This document shows positions 7,150 to 13,027 of a stretch of DNA of 43,354 nt, piece after piece. Under the pieces are notes generated by a model. The model was given only the letters and a program-made list of their open reading frames with translations. It had not been told where the DNA came from and searched no databases. Both the position numbers and the translations under genes were made by a program. Where the stretch lies: the IMG/VR virus record IMGVR_UViG_3300013120_000156, positions 1 through 43,354 of that record. One strand, 5' to 3'. This DNA is from a virus. Each line of letters starts with the position of its first letter. The first letter of the stretch is position 1.

Positions 7150-7180
7150 TTTAATATTTAAATGTTATTATAAATCAAAA
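7150..7180 (-). promoter_or_regulatory. Archaeal promoter, AACATTTAAATA type
   Basis: On the minus strand TTATAATAACATTTAAATA holds ATTTAAAT at 7156-7163, centred 27 bases before the ATG at 7133. The promoter at 12560-12580 has the same stretch, and related AACATTTAAATACT boxes precede 30517 and 33482. No GTATATAC palindrome is present, so this looks like a distinct promoter class. Confidence 0.7.
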
Positions 7181-7233
7181 TATATAATAAAAAAATTATT
7201 GATTTATCTTATTAGACAAAGATTATTATTAGG

Positions 7234-7342
7234 GTTAAGGGAAGTTTTTTGCGTAGCAAAAAATTTGGGTGAGCCGAAGGCGAACTCTTTAACGCATATT
7301 ATGTTCCTTTTTCCGTAGGAAAAAGTTAAATCCTTAGGATTT
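7234..7342 (+). repeat. Folded element E1
   Basis: Outer stem GTTAAGGG (7234-7241) pairs with TCTTTAAC (7286-7293) with two G.T pairs. Inside are hairpin 1 (7245-7263, loop GTA), the constant TTTGGG (7264-7269) and hairpin 2 GCC-GAA-GGC (7273-7281). CATATTA follows, then mini-hairpins at 7307-7325 and 7328-7342. The design is shared with five elements at 36.9-38.9 kb. G.T pairs on the plus strand suggest that strand folds. It lies directly 3' of the 40-residue gene. Confidence 0.75.
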
Positions 7343-7360
7343 AAAGTTTAAATCCAATGG

Positions 7361-7483
7361 TTACTTCTTCCTATACTTTTTCAAATGCTTATCAGCTTTC
7401 TTGATTAATCTATCTAATCTTTCTTTTTCTTCTTTCTTCTTTTTTCTAAGCTGTTCTCTAGCATATGCTTTTGAAAAGGGCAT
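7361..7483 (-). CDS. Very small basic protein
   Basis: 40 residues (MPFSKAYAREQLRKKKKEEK...), strongly helical and basic. GGAGG stands 9 bases before the ATG, inside the end of the upstream gene. The gene is bracketed by a 14-bp inverted repeat (7347-7360 and 7496-7509) and followed by element E1, so it looks like a small accessory cassette. Probably binds nucleic acid. Confidence 0.55.
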   Translation of the reverse strand: MPFSKAYAREQLRKKKKEEKERLDRLIKKADKHLKKYRKK

Positions 7484-7484
7484 C

Positions 7485-7751
7485 TTATTTAACCTCCATT
7501 GGATTTAAATTGAACATAATATAAGGGTCTACCTCACAATAATCATTGAAAGCTTTATCATATTCATTCCAAGCTTCTACCATCTCATTATTATTTTCAT
7601 AACAAAGATTTAATTCTGCTTGTAAATCTTTATAGCTTTGGTTTGTTGGATTTGTTATTTCTAATACTACCCCTGCAATCATTAAGATTACAAAAGATGC
7701 AAAAAAAGCTAATATAACCCAAAACCACCACTTACTTGTTAGTTTTTTCAT
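7485..7751 (-). CDS. Single-pass membrane protein
   Basis: 88 residues. A positive N-terminus and one long hydrophobic helix (about 8-30) are followed by an acidic outside domain with two cysteines, giving a type II or signal-anchor topology. The function is not recognisable. It overlaps the zinc-ribbon gene upstream by 20 bases. Confidence 0.65.
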   Translation of the reverse strand: MKKLTSKWWFWVILAFFASFVILMIAGVVLEITNPTNQSYKDLQAELNLCYENNNEMVEAWNEYDKAFNDYCEVDPYIMFNLNPMEVK

Positions 7752-8031
7752 TTTTACTTCCTTTCATTAAGTCTTGAATGATTAATCTTCTAAGATACAG
7801 TGATTTTGTTATGCCTAACTTAACTACTTTTTCATTTAATTGAATCATTTGAGATTGAGTTAACATTGTTGTAATAGTCATTTGAGGTAACTCTTCACCA
7901 TTGCTTCTTCTTAGTAATTTTACATGATTTCCTCTACACTTAAAACAATAAAACTTGCCTTTAATGATGTAAATGCTTCTAGTTTTTCCTTTACAGTCTT
8001 CACAATTAAACCTATGTGTTGTACTTCTCAT
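7732..8031 (-). CDS. Zinc ribbon plus ribbon-helix-helix-like protein
   Basis: 99 residues. An N-terminal zinc ribbon (CEDCKG, then CFKCRG) is followed by a segment around 50-90 (MTITTMLTQSQMIQLNEKVV, then SLYLRRLIIQDL) with the beta strand and two helices of a ribbon-helix-helix DNA-binding domain. A transcription regulator is the best guess. Confidence 0.65.
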   Translation of the reverse strand: MRSTTHRFNCEDCKGKTRSIYIIKGKFYCFKCRGNHVKLLRRSNGEELPQMTITTMLTQSQMIQLNEKVVKLGITKSLYLRRLIIQDLMKGSKNEKTNK

Positions 8032-8037
8032 TTCTAT

Positions 8038-8568
8038 TCACCAACTTGAATGATACTCAAATAACCAATTATCTGGTAATTCTAAACATTTATTTATAAT
8101 CTTAATTGTGTTCTCTAAATCAGTTTTATACCATTTATCGTATTCATAACTTCCAAAGAAAAAACCAGGACAAGTGGGTAATAATTTTTCTATTTCTTTA
8201 GTATCCTTAAAAAGTAACTCATCTCTATCTTGTCCGAATTGGTCTTTCCATTTTGTTTTAACTGGTTTTTGTTTTAATAATATTTTCAAAACCTTCTTAC
8301 AAAGTTCTCTTAACTCCTCAAGCTTTTTTCTTGATACATAAGAACTTTGACATTCGTCTCTTCCATCTTGACAATTTTCAACAAACCACTTATGAATAGC
8401 ATTAGCTTTTCTCCAGTATCCTGCTTCAAAAGTTACTCCTACAGTATTTAAATTATCTGACTCAAACATTTCTGGAAATAACTTTCTCATCTTTTGATTT
8501 AACTTTTCTTGTTTTTTATCAAATTTGTATAAATTCTTTCTTGCTGTTAAGTACATGTCTAATCCCAT
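8038..8568 (-). CDS. Conserved phage protein, MGLDMYL family
   Basis: 176 residues starting MGLDMYLTARK, a start shared by a family of uncharacterised proteins in many tailed phages of bacteria and archaea. Other marks are GYWRKANAIHKWFVEN and the ending LFEYHSSW. No biochemical role is established for the family. It is the largest protein in this run of tiny genes and does not overlap its neighbours. Confidence 0.8.
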   Translation of the reverse strand: MGLDMYLTARKNLYKFDKKQEKLNQKMRKLFPEMFESDNLNTVGVTFEAGYWRKANAIHKWFVENCQDGRDECQSSYVSRKKLEELRELCKKVLKILLKQKPVKTKWKDQFGQDRDELLFKDTKEIEKLLPTCPGFFFGSYEYDKWYKTDLENTIKIINKCLELPDNWLFEYHSSW

Positions 8569-8569
8569 T

Positions 8570-8728
8570 TTAAATTTTTTGATAAATACTAACCCCCTTT
8601 TTATAATTTTTTAATCTTGCAGGAATTATTTTTATAAAATTACACTTATCACAACACCTGCCATCTTTGATTGGTAGAGCATTGTTTCCAAATTTTCCTG
8701 CGTCTTTCTTACAAATACAGCACTTCAT
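8570..8728 (-). CDS. Small zinc-ribbon protein
   Basis: 52 residues. CCICKKDAGKFGNNAL followed by GRCCDKCNF makes a two-knuckle zinc ribbon, as in viral proteins that bind nucleic acid. The ATG overlaps the upstream stop as ATGA. The basic C-terminal half supports RNA or DNA binding. Confidence 0.6.
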   Translation of the reverse strand: MKCCICKKDAGKFGNNALPIKDGRCCDKCNFIKIIPARLKNYKKGVSIYQKI

Positions 8729-8883
8729 TTTCCATACTTCTCCTTAAGTTTATTATTAATTTCGTTAAGTTTAGTTAGTGGTGCTTCTTCATCAAAGTAA
8801 ATCTTGATTTCCCAAGAGTACTTATCATTCATTCCCTTTGATAACTTAATGCTGTTTTGTTTTTCAGTTATTGTTTGTTCCAT
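8725..8883 (-). CDS. Small hypothetical protein
   Basis: 52 residues, mixed charge (SWEIKIYFDEEAPLTKL core). Not recognised. It is packed between two zinc-ribbon genes, with overlaps of 20 bases upstream and ATGA downstream, which supports real translation. Confidence 0.55.
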   Translation of the reverse strand: MEQTITEKQNSIKLSKGMNDKYSWEIKIYFDEEAPLTKLNEINNKLKEKYGK

Positions 8884-9046
8884 TTTCCATAAACTCTATA
8901 AATTTAATTAAACATTCCTTACATAAAAATGCAGTGTCTCTATTGTCTTTACTTTCTCTTTGAAAGACTTGTAAGTAAAAAGTCTCATCATCAAAGTCTA
9001 TTCTTTTCTCACATCTACTACAGTGTTTTCTTATTTTCATTTTCAC
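8864..9046 (-). CDS. Small zinc-ribbon protein
   Basis: 60 residues. HCSRCEKRIDF and FLCKECLIKF give a CxxC...CxxC ribbon about 30 residues apart, as in small viral regulators. The start overlaps the stop of the gene upstream as ATGA. Confidence 0.65.
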   Translation of the reverse strand: MKMKIRKHCSRCEKRIDFDDETFYLQVFQRESKDNRDTAFLCKECLIKFIEFMENGTNNN

Positions 9047-9180
9047 TCTGTTTTATTTAATGTAAGTTTATGGCCACATTTCATACAACCACCATGATAA
9101 GGATGAGGTGTAATTCTTGGTTTATCACATTGTTCACAATAAAACTTTATCTTGGGTTTAAATAGTTTTATTAACTTCAT
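9043..9180 (-). CDS. Small zinc-ribbon protein
   Basis: 45 residues. YCEQCDKPRITPHPYHGGCMKCGHKL is a rubredoxin-type ribbon. A lysine-rich N-terminus suggests nucleic-acid binding. The ATG is 22 bases inside the end of the next gene upstream. Too short for usual gene callers, but both ends couple to neighbours. Confidence 0.6.
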   Translation of the reverse strand: MKLIKLFKPKIKFYCEQCDKPRITPHPYHGGCMKCGHKLTLNKTE

Positions 9181-9346
9181 TTTTACCTCCTTCTAATTCT
9201 TTTTTCTTTTTGAACATACTAAACCTTTGGTATTTACTTACATCTTTGTATCTTTCATTTAATTCCATTAACTCCTTTGCCATTTCCATACCTCTATCCT
9301 CATCCTCTATACTTATTTGTTCTGTGTTTTCCATTTTTGTCTCCAA
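9158..9346 (-). CDS. Small acidic helical protein
   Basis: 62 residues, acidic first half and basic second half, rich in methionine and glutamate. Not recognised. It is the first gene of an operon of tiny zinc-ribbon genes: GGAG stands about 8 bases before the ATG and a TATA box lies near 9401. Confidence 0.6.
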   Translation of the reverse strand: METKMENTEQISIEDEDRGMEMAKELMELNERYKDVSKYQRFSMFKKKKELEGGKNEVNKTI

Positions 9347-9389
9347 GGTTTCTTTTGTTTTCCTTTAATTTAATTAATTAAATTAATTA

Positions 9390-9441
9390 AATATAGTATT
9401 TAAATATTATTACACTATAATATATATATTGCAGTATATAC
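9390..9441 (-). promoter_or_regulatory. Promoter with TATA box and upstream GTATATAC
   Basis: ATTTAAAT near 9397-9404 on the minus strand is about 55 bases before the ATG at 9346, leaving a short leader with a ribosome site. A GTATATAC palindrome (9434-9441) lies further upstream but not at the 14-bp spacing of the virion promoters, so its role here is uncertain. Confidence 0.5.
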
Positions 9442-9449
9442 ATTAGCAG

Positions 9450-9650
9450 TTAAAACTTAAAGCGCCAGTCATTCTCATCTACTCTGCCTGTTCTTGAGAT
9501 TACCTTTGTTCCCCTGACATTAGTGTTTACTTCCTCTCTTACTTCTACTCCATGTATTATGTTTGGTTCACAAATTAAACAAGTTCCTGACTCTAAGATT
9601 ATTCTTTTTTTTCTACACTTTTTACACTTCATTGTTTCTACTTTATACAT
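9450..9650 (-). CDS. Small zinc-ribbon protein
   Basis: 66 residues. CKKCRKKRIILESGTCLIC is a compact ribbon with CxxC pairs; a beta-rich tail with VRGTKVISRTGR follows. The start overlaps the winged-helix gene upstream by 13 bases. An internal ATG at residue 7 is an alternative start. Confidence 0.6.
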   Translation of the reverse strand: MYKVETMKCKKCRKKRIILESGTCLICEPNIIHGVEVREEVNTNVRGTKVISRTGRVDENDWRFKF

Positions 9651-9847
9651 TTTTCAATTAACTCAACATCAATTTTAAATTTATCTCCTACATCTGATTT
9701 TATAAATCCTATTGATAAAAACTTCTTTATACAATTTCTTTTAGCATAAGTATTTGAGTAAGCATTTTGAAAGTCTGTTTGACTTAAACATCCTTTTTCT
9801 AATGCAAATTCTAATATTGCTTTTTCTAAGTCTGTTAAGTGAATCAT
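9638..9847 (-). CDS. Winged-helix-like protein
   Basis: 69 residues. LTDLEKAILEFALEKGCLSQTDFQNAYSNTYAKRNCIKKFLSIGFI reads as a three-helix winged-helix core. Likely DNA-binding. AGGAT precedes the ATG weakly. Upstream is the long gene-free stretch. Confidence 0.6.
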   Translation of the reverse strand: MIHLTDLEKAILEFALEKGCLSQTDFQNAYSNTYAKRNCIKKFLSIGFIKSDVGDKFKIDVELIEKCIK

Positions 9848-10486
9848 TTTTATCCTATTATAATAATAATAATTTTAATTTTTCTTTTATTATTATTGCA
9901 GTTACCACTAAGGTATCTGTTCACTATCTGTTCTACCCTAACCCTGTAGTTAATTTATGTTTTCTCACTACGCTTTTGTTTAGAGAGGCATACTCCTTTG
10001 TGATACAACAATGGTTATTAAGAGTTCCAAGTTTTATGGGATATGTTTATTTTGTTGGCTGTATCGACTTACCATTCCCTCTTGTATGAACAATGTTAAA
10101 AAATAAACTTCTACCCATCATCTGACCTTAATCCCTGACTATCCAATCAGTGTGTTTGGTCTGCTCATTACTTATTACTGTCTACCTAAAGTTCACAGAT
10201 TCCATCGAGTAATTCAAACTAAATTAAAAGACTTACAGATTTGCTTTTAAATTAGAATTGAATTTACAGAGGTCTGAGCTTCTAATTTACCTTCAACTAT
10301 GAGCTTATAAAATTTCCAAAGCATAGAAATAGATAACCTTTAGAGTTTATAAACATTGTTATACTAAAGAAAAAGAGGGTGTAGCTTTGAAAGAAAACAC
10401 CCCCACAGAGATAGGAAAACACAAAGAAATCTTTCTCTCTGCAATATAATTAAACTACTTAAGTTTATAAGTATTTATATATTAAT
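9848..10486. other. Longest gene-free region; candidate ncRNA or replication origin
   Basis: About 640 bases with no credible gene. A plus-strand open frame here (to 10089) is hydrophobic, lacks a ribosome site and crosses the neighbouring gene, so I reject it. The stretch is visibly less AT-rich than ordinary spacers. It holds a GGGTGT/ACACCC hairpin (about 10377-10403), the nearby direct repeats TATCTGTTC near 9916 and 9927, and several ACAGAT copies. A TATA box at 10473-10480 would drive leftward transcription of the whole stretch. A structured RNA or an origin is plausible; neither is shown. Confidence 0.5.
10470..10486 (-). promoter_or_regulatory. Candidate promoter for the gene-free region
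   Basis: ATATAAATACTTATAAAC on the minus strand contains a good archaeal TATA box (10473-10480) with no gene start for over 600 bases downstream. It follows the stop of the 69-residue gene, so it would make a long non-coding transcript or a long leader. Confidence 0.45.
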
Positions 10487-10693
10487 TTACTTCTTTCTGT
10501 TTGAATTATTTCTTGTTAATTTATTTACTTCTTTCATTACATCTTCTGCTATTTCATAATCCATAAATTCAGGTAATAACTCCTTCAATCTCTTTATAAA
10601 TTCTTTAAATTTCTCCACAGGCATCCATCTATGAAACTCTGGATAATTTGCATCAGACCATTCAATTACAGGATATTTAAATTTTTTTTCCAT
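10487..10693 (-). CDS. Small hypothetical protein
   Basis: 68 residues from the ATG at 10693 (MEKKFKYPVIEW), one base after the stop of the 28-residue gene, so coupled translation is likely. The frame is open to 10726. Tryptophan-rich first half (SDANYPEFHRWMPVEKF) and helical second half. Not recognised. Confidence 0.6.
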   Translation of the reverse strand: MEKKFKYPVIEWSDANYPEFHRWMPVEKFKEFIKRLKELLPEFMDYEIAEDVMKEVNKLTRNNSNRKK

Positions 10694-10694
10694 T

Positions 10695-10781
10695 TTATAT
10701 AAAATATGATATAATTTGCCCTGCAAATATGAAAGCTAACATAAAATCCCTAATCAATTGAGCTATTTGTTCTCTTTCCAT
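10695..10781 (-). CDS. Very small membrane peptide
   Basis: 28 residues, mostly one hydrophobic helix (FMLAFIFAGQIISYFI). It ends one base before the next ATG. Viral membrane peptides of this size exist, but the call rests on packing and composition only. Confidence 0.4.
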   Translation of the reverse strand: MEREQIAQLIRDFMLAFIFAGQIISYFI

Positions 10782-10783
10782 TT

Positions 10784-10840
10784 TCAATCATCCTCTACAA
10801 AGTAGTGTGGTTTATCATCCTGTAATAGTTGAGTATTCAT
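10784..10840 (-). CDS. Possible 18-residue peptide
   Basis: MNTQLLQDDKPHYFVEDD fills the gap between two small genes. An ATG with spacing consistent with the operon is the only support; a chance frame is quite possible. Confidence 0.2.
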   Translation of the reverse strand: MNTQLLQDDKPHYFVEDD

Positions 10841-10857
10841 TAATCTAATATTGTGTT

Positions 10858-11040
10858 CTAATAAAAGAGTACAAACGAGCTATTTTTTCCAGCTTCATAA
10901 CCTTCCCAGTAACTTTCTTGAGGACTATTTTGAGAATTGTTTTTTAAATTAATTCTTAAATTATTTAAGGTTATTCTTATTTCTTTAAGTTGTTTTTCAA
11001 CTTTTTCTATTTTTTTGATTGTTTTGCTTAGTGTTCCCAT
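10858..11040 (-). CDS. Coiled-coil protein downstream of the pseudoknot array
   Basis: 60 residues from the ATG at 11040 (MGTLSKTIKKIEKVEKQL). The frame is open to 11106, but the longer form would translate through a 10-bp hairpin, so the shorter start is preferred. Heptad-rich helix, then an asparagine/serine-rich tail. Not recognised. Its leader is the structured RNA array, so translation or mRNA stability could be controlled there. Confidence 0.55.
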   Translation of the reverse strand: MGTLSKTIKKIEKVEKQLKEIRITLNNLRINLKNNSQNSPQESYWEGYEAGKNSSFVLFY

Positions 11041-11050
11041 TTTAATAAAA

Positions 11051-11304
11051 GACAGGTAGGATAAAGTTTGGTTAGGGTTAAAACCTACCTGTCTGGATAG
11101 ACGCAATGAAAAAAAGAAAGAGGTATCCTTCTTTAGTGCCCACCTTAGTCTATCCTTTGTGGACTATAACGAGACAGACGCAATAAAAACAGGTGAAAAT
11201 ATCACTCGTATCAACCCTTTGTCTGTCTCTGGTTGATTATAAAGGAGTAGACGCAAACACAATAAAAACAATTTTGTCAATCCTTTGCCTACTCCGTGAT
11301 TGAC
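11051..11304 (-). ncRNA. Tandem array of three H-type pseudoknots plus a hairpin
   Basis: Each unit on the minus strand reads P1 - short loop - P2 - (A/T)AAG - P1' - 23-33 base loop ending in TGC - P2'. Unit C: P1 GTCAATC/GATTGAC, P2 GGAGTAGGC/GTCTACTCC (11244-11304). Unit B: ATCAACC/GGTTGAT and GAGACAGAC/GTCTGTCTC (11171-11237). Unit A: TAGTCCAC/GTGG-gc-ACTA and GGATAGAC/GTCTATCC (11095-11166). The stem sequences differ but pairing is kept, which is covariation. A further 10-bp hairpin GACAGGTAGG/CCTACCTGTC (11051-11093) ends the array. The G.T pair of unit C favours the minus-strand RNA. No known family recognised. Confidence 0.75.
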
Positions 11305-11447
11305 TATTCAGGTTCTTCAGATTCTGTTTCTTCAGCTTCTGCTTCTGCTTCTGTTTTTGCTTCTTCCTCTGGTTCATCTACTACTTCTTCAGGAGTAGCT
11401 TCGTCAGGTGCAGTACTTGGTTCTTCTGTTTGTTCTTGTTCTGTCAT
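11304..11447 (-). CDS. Small very acidic protein
   Basis: 47 residues, about half glutamate or aspartate (PEEVVDEPEEEAKTEAEAEAEE). GGAGGT precedes the ATG. Its stop codon TAG shares its last base with the first base of the pseudoknot array. Low complexity prevents a family call; a DNA-mimic or a scaffold fragment is possible. A similar acidic stretch occurs in the protease-scaffold protein. Confidence 0.55.
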   Translation of the reverse strand: MTEQEQTEEPSTAPDEATPEEVVDEPEEEAKTEAEAEAEETESEEPE

Positions 11448-11475
11448 TTTAATCTATTACCTCCAAATTTAATTA

Positions 11476-11511
11476 ATCTAAATAAATAAAAAAAATAAAA
11501 AAAATTAAAAT
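11476..11511 (-). terminator. T-rich transcription stop candidate
   Basis: Just after the stop at 11512 the minus strand has repeated runs of eight Ts separated by A. Oligo-T in the non-template strand is the usual archaeal termination signal. Confidence 0.45.
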
Positions 11512-12099
11512 TTATTCAGTTGAGCAGCTGTACACATTACCAACTTCAAAGTCTGTTACTTCAGCGTCTTCATAGTCATCGTCTCTATCTAAGTCTTTAA
11601 CTACAAATTCTATTTCTACTCTTGCACTTTCTGCTTCATCTCCATAGTTATCAAAGTAAACTTTAACTTCTAATAAAACTCTAGCAGTTGTTCCAAAAGC
11701 TCCGTCAACATCAACGTCTTTTACAATTACTGAAGTAATGTCTTTTCTTTCAACATCTGTATCATGGCAGTCATTTAAAGCATCAGTGATTTCTTCTCTC
11801 ACGTCTCTGTCGGATAACTCATCAGTTGCTAATTCCTCAGCTAACTGTTTCTTGTAATCTCTTACAGACAAGTGAGTGTCTGGAACATCAATTAATGCTG
11901 CAATTTCTGCTGCTGTTGGTATGTCAACGCTAGCTAAAACTTGGGCTGCAATTGCTTCTTCACTTGGAAAATCAGGTATTTCTGGTACTGATTCTTTTAC
12001 TGTATCTGCTACATAACCAATAGCTAAAAATCCAGCAATTGCCAAAAGAGCTGTGCAAATAATAACTGTCCATATTACGGGCATTTGATTTGCGTTCAT
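11512..12099 (-). CDS. Membrane-anchored acidic protein
   Basis: 195 residues. A single hydrophobic helix (about 8-31, VIWTVIICTALLAIAGFLAIGYV) is followed by a long aspartate- and glutamate-rich outside domain ending in a beta-rich part with two cysteines. The composition is less AT-biased than in its neighbours. It could be a virion-membrane, spike or cell-surface protein. GGGAGGT precedes the start. Confidence 0.65.
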   Translation of the reverse strand: MNANQMPVIWTVIICTALLAIAGFLAIGYVADTVKESVPEIPDFPSEEAIAAQVLASVDIPTAAEIAALIDVPDTHLSVRDYKKQLAEELATDELSDRDVREEITDALNDCHDTDVERKDITSVIVKDVDVDGAFGTTARVLLEVKVYFDNYGDEAESARVEIEFVVKDLDRDDDYEDAEVTDFEVGNVYSCSTE

Positions 12100-12500
12100 T
12101 TTTCTTTACCTCCCTTATCACAATAATTCAACATATTTCTAAGATTATTATATCTTTTAATTAAACCGTGACATTTTGCACAAACTAAAATACAAACCTC
12201 TGATTTATAATTTTCATGGTGTCTATGAACGTTTTTAGTTTTAGTTTTACAAATATCACATTGTAAAATACCGCCTTTTTTGTATTTAAAGTAGGCTAGT
12301 CTTCTAGCTTTAGTTCTTTCTTCTTGTTTTTTTAATTCTTCTTGAGTTGGAATTTCACCTTCCATTACTGGAGAATCGCCTTCTTTCCACTTTTTACTAT
12401 AAACCCCACTCCAATATTTAGAATTGCAAACGTCCGAACAAAAATGCCTTCTACTTCCTCTAACCTCACCATTACAATAAAAACATTTATTAGATTTCAT
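12096..12500 (-). CDS. HNH endonuclease with extra zinc finger
   Basis: 134 residues. An N-terminal zinc finger (CFYCNGEVRGSRRHFCSDVC) resembles the MYM/FCS type. A lysine-rich linker leads to an HNH core (CDICKTKTKNVHRHHENY, then VCILVCAKCHGL). Finger plus HNH is common in freestanding homing endonucleases, where the finger adds DNA recognition. Confidence 0.8.
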   Translation of the reverse strand: MKSNKCFYCNGEVRGSRRHFCSDVCNSKYWSGVYSKKWKEGDSPVMEGEIPTQEELKKQEERTKARRLAYFKYKKGGILQCDICKTKTKNVHRHHENYKSEVCILVCAKCHGLIKRYNNLRNMLNYCDKGGKEK

Positions 12501-12509
12501 TTTATTTTA

Positions 12510-12539
12510 TTAGAATTTGTTTTTAATATTGTTTTCCAT
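12510..12539 (-). CDS. Possible 9-residue leader ORF
   Basis: MENNIKNKF then TAA. Its ATG is about 28 bases after the TATA box at 12563-12570, where a leaderless mRNA would begin, and it lies ahead of the HNH gene. It may be a leader peptide or chance. Confidence 0.2.
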   Translation of the reverse strand: MENNIKNKF

Positions 12540-12554
12540 AGAAATATAATTAGT

Positions 12555-12590
12555 TTTAAAGTATTTAAATGTTATTATAACATAAAATAA
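12555..12590 (-). promoter_or_regulatory. Archaeal promoter, AACATTTAAATACT type
   Basis: TATA box ATTTAAAT at 12563-12570 with TTATAATAAC just upstream, the same stretch as in the promoter at 7150-7180. It drives the HNH gene and the genes to its left. The repeated sequence argues for one promoter class. Confidence 0.65.
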
Positions 12591-12803
12591 CTATTCTTTT
12601 GGTTCTTTTTTTGATTCTTCATCTAGTTTTTCTTCTTTTTCAGTTTTTTCAGTTTTTAAGAGTTTATTTAACTCTATTAAAGCACCTTGCTTTTGTAGAA
12701 TAGACTGTCTTCTTTGTTCAGCCACTTGCATTGCTACTTGTAACTGCTTAGAATCTTCCTCTAACTCTTCCTGAATTTCTTTAAGTCTTTGTTTAATTTC
12801 CAT
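12591..12803 (-). CDS. Coiled-coil protein
   Basis: 70 residues of glutamine/glutamate-rich heptads (LKEIQEELEEDSKQLQVAM) with an acidic-basic tail. Last gene before a promoter. Prefoldin-like or virion-assembly roles are possible but not shown. It overlaps the Cys/His gene upstream by 11 bases. Confidence 0.6.
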   Translation of the reverse strand: MEIKQRLKEIQEELEEDSKQLQVAMQVAEQRRQSILQKQGALIELNKLLKTEKTEKEEKLDEESKKEPKE

Positions 12804-12978
12804 TTTGATTATATTCTCTCTTTTTTATTGACATTTCAATATCATAGAATATCTCAAAATCCTCACAAGTTACATGGGTATGGTCATAGCAATAATCTCT
12901 TTTCCCGTAGTGTGAGCAAAAGTTGTATCTACACATGGGAAGTTTTTTTAATAGTTTTTCAAGTTCTTCCTTTTTCAT
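12793..12978 (-). CDS. Cys/His-rich small protein
   Basis: 61 residues. MCRYNFCSHYGKRDYCYDHTHVTCEDF holds enough cysteines and histidines for one or two zinc sites. The ATG overlaps the stop of a six-codon frame (MYITNE) as TAATG. Not recognised further. It follows the fibre gene, whose stop is about 50 bases upstream. Confidence 0.6.
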   Translation of the reverse strand: MKKEELEKLLKKLPMCRYNFCSHYGKRDYCYDHTHVTCEDFEIFYDIEMSIKKREYNQNGN

Positions 12979-13027
12979 TATTCATTCGTGATATACATTT
13001 TGGTTTTTTTAACTTTATACCTCCTTA

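Noticed and set aside
9754-10089. Plus-strand 111-residue open frame
   Set aside because: Hydrophobic, no ribosome site or promoter, and it begins inside a minus-strand gene. Composition does not look like protein selection.
11041-11304. CRISPR-like or iteron array
   Set aside because: The repeated part is short and the variable parts pair with each other; the pseudoknot explanation accounts for both.
11293-11330. Stop-codon readthrough stimulated by the pseudoknot after the acidic gene
   Set aside because: A second in-frame TAG follows within a few codons, so readthrough would add almost nothing.
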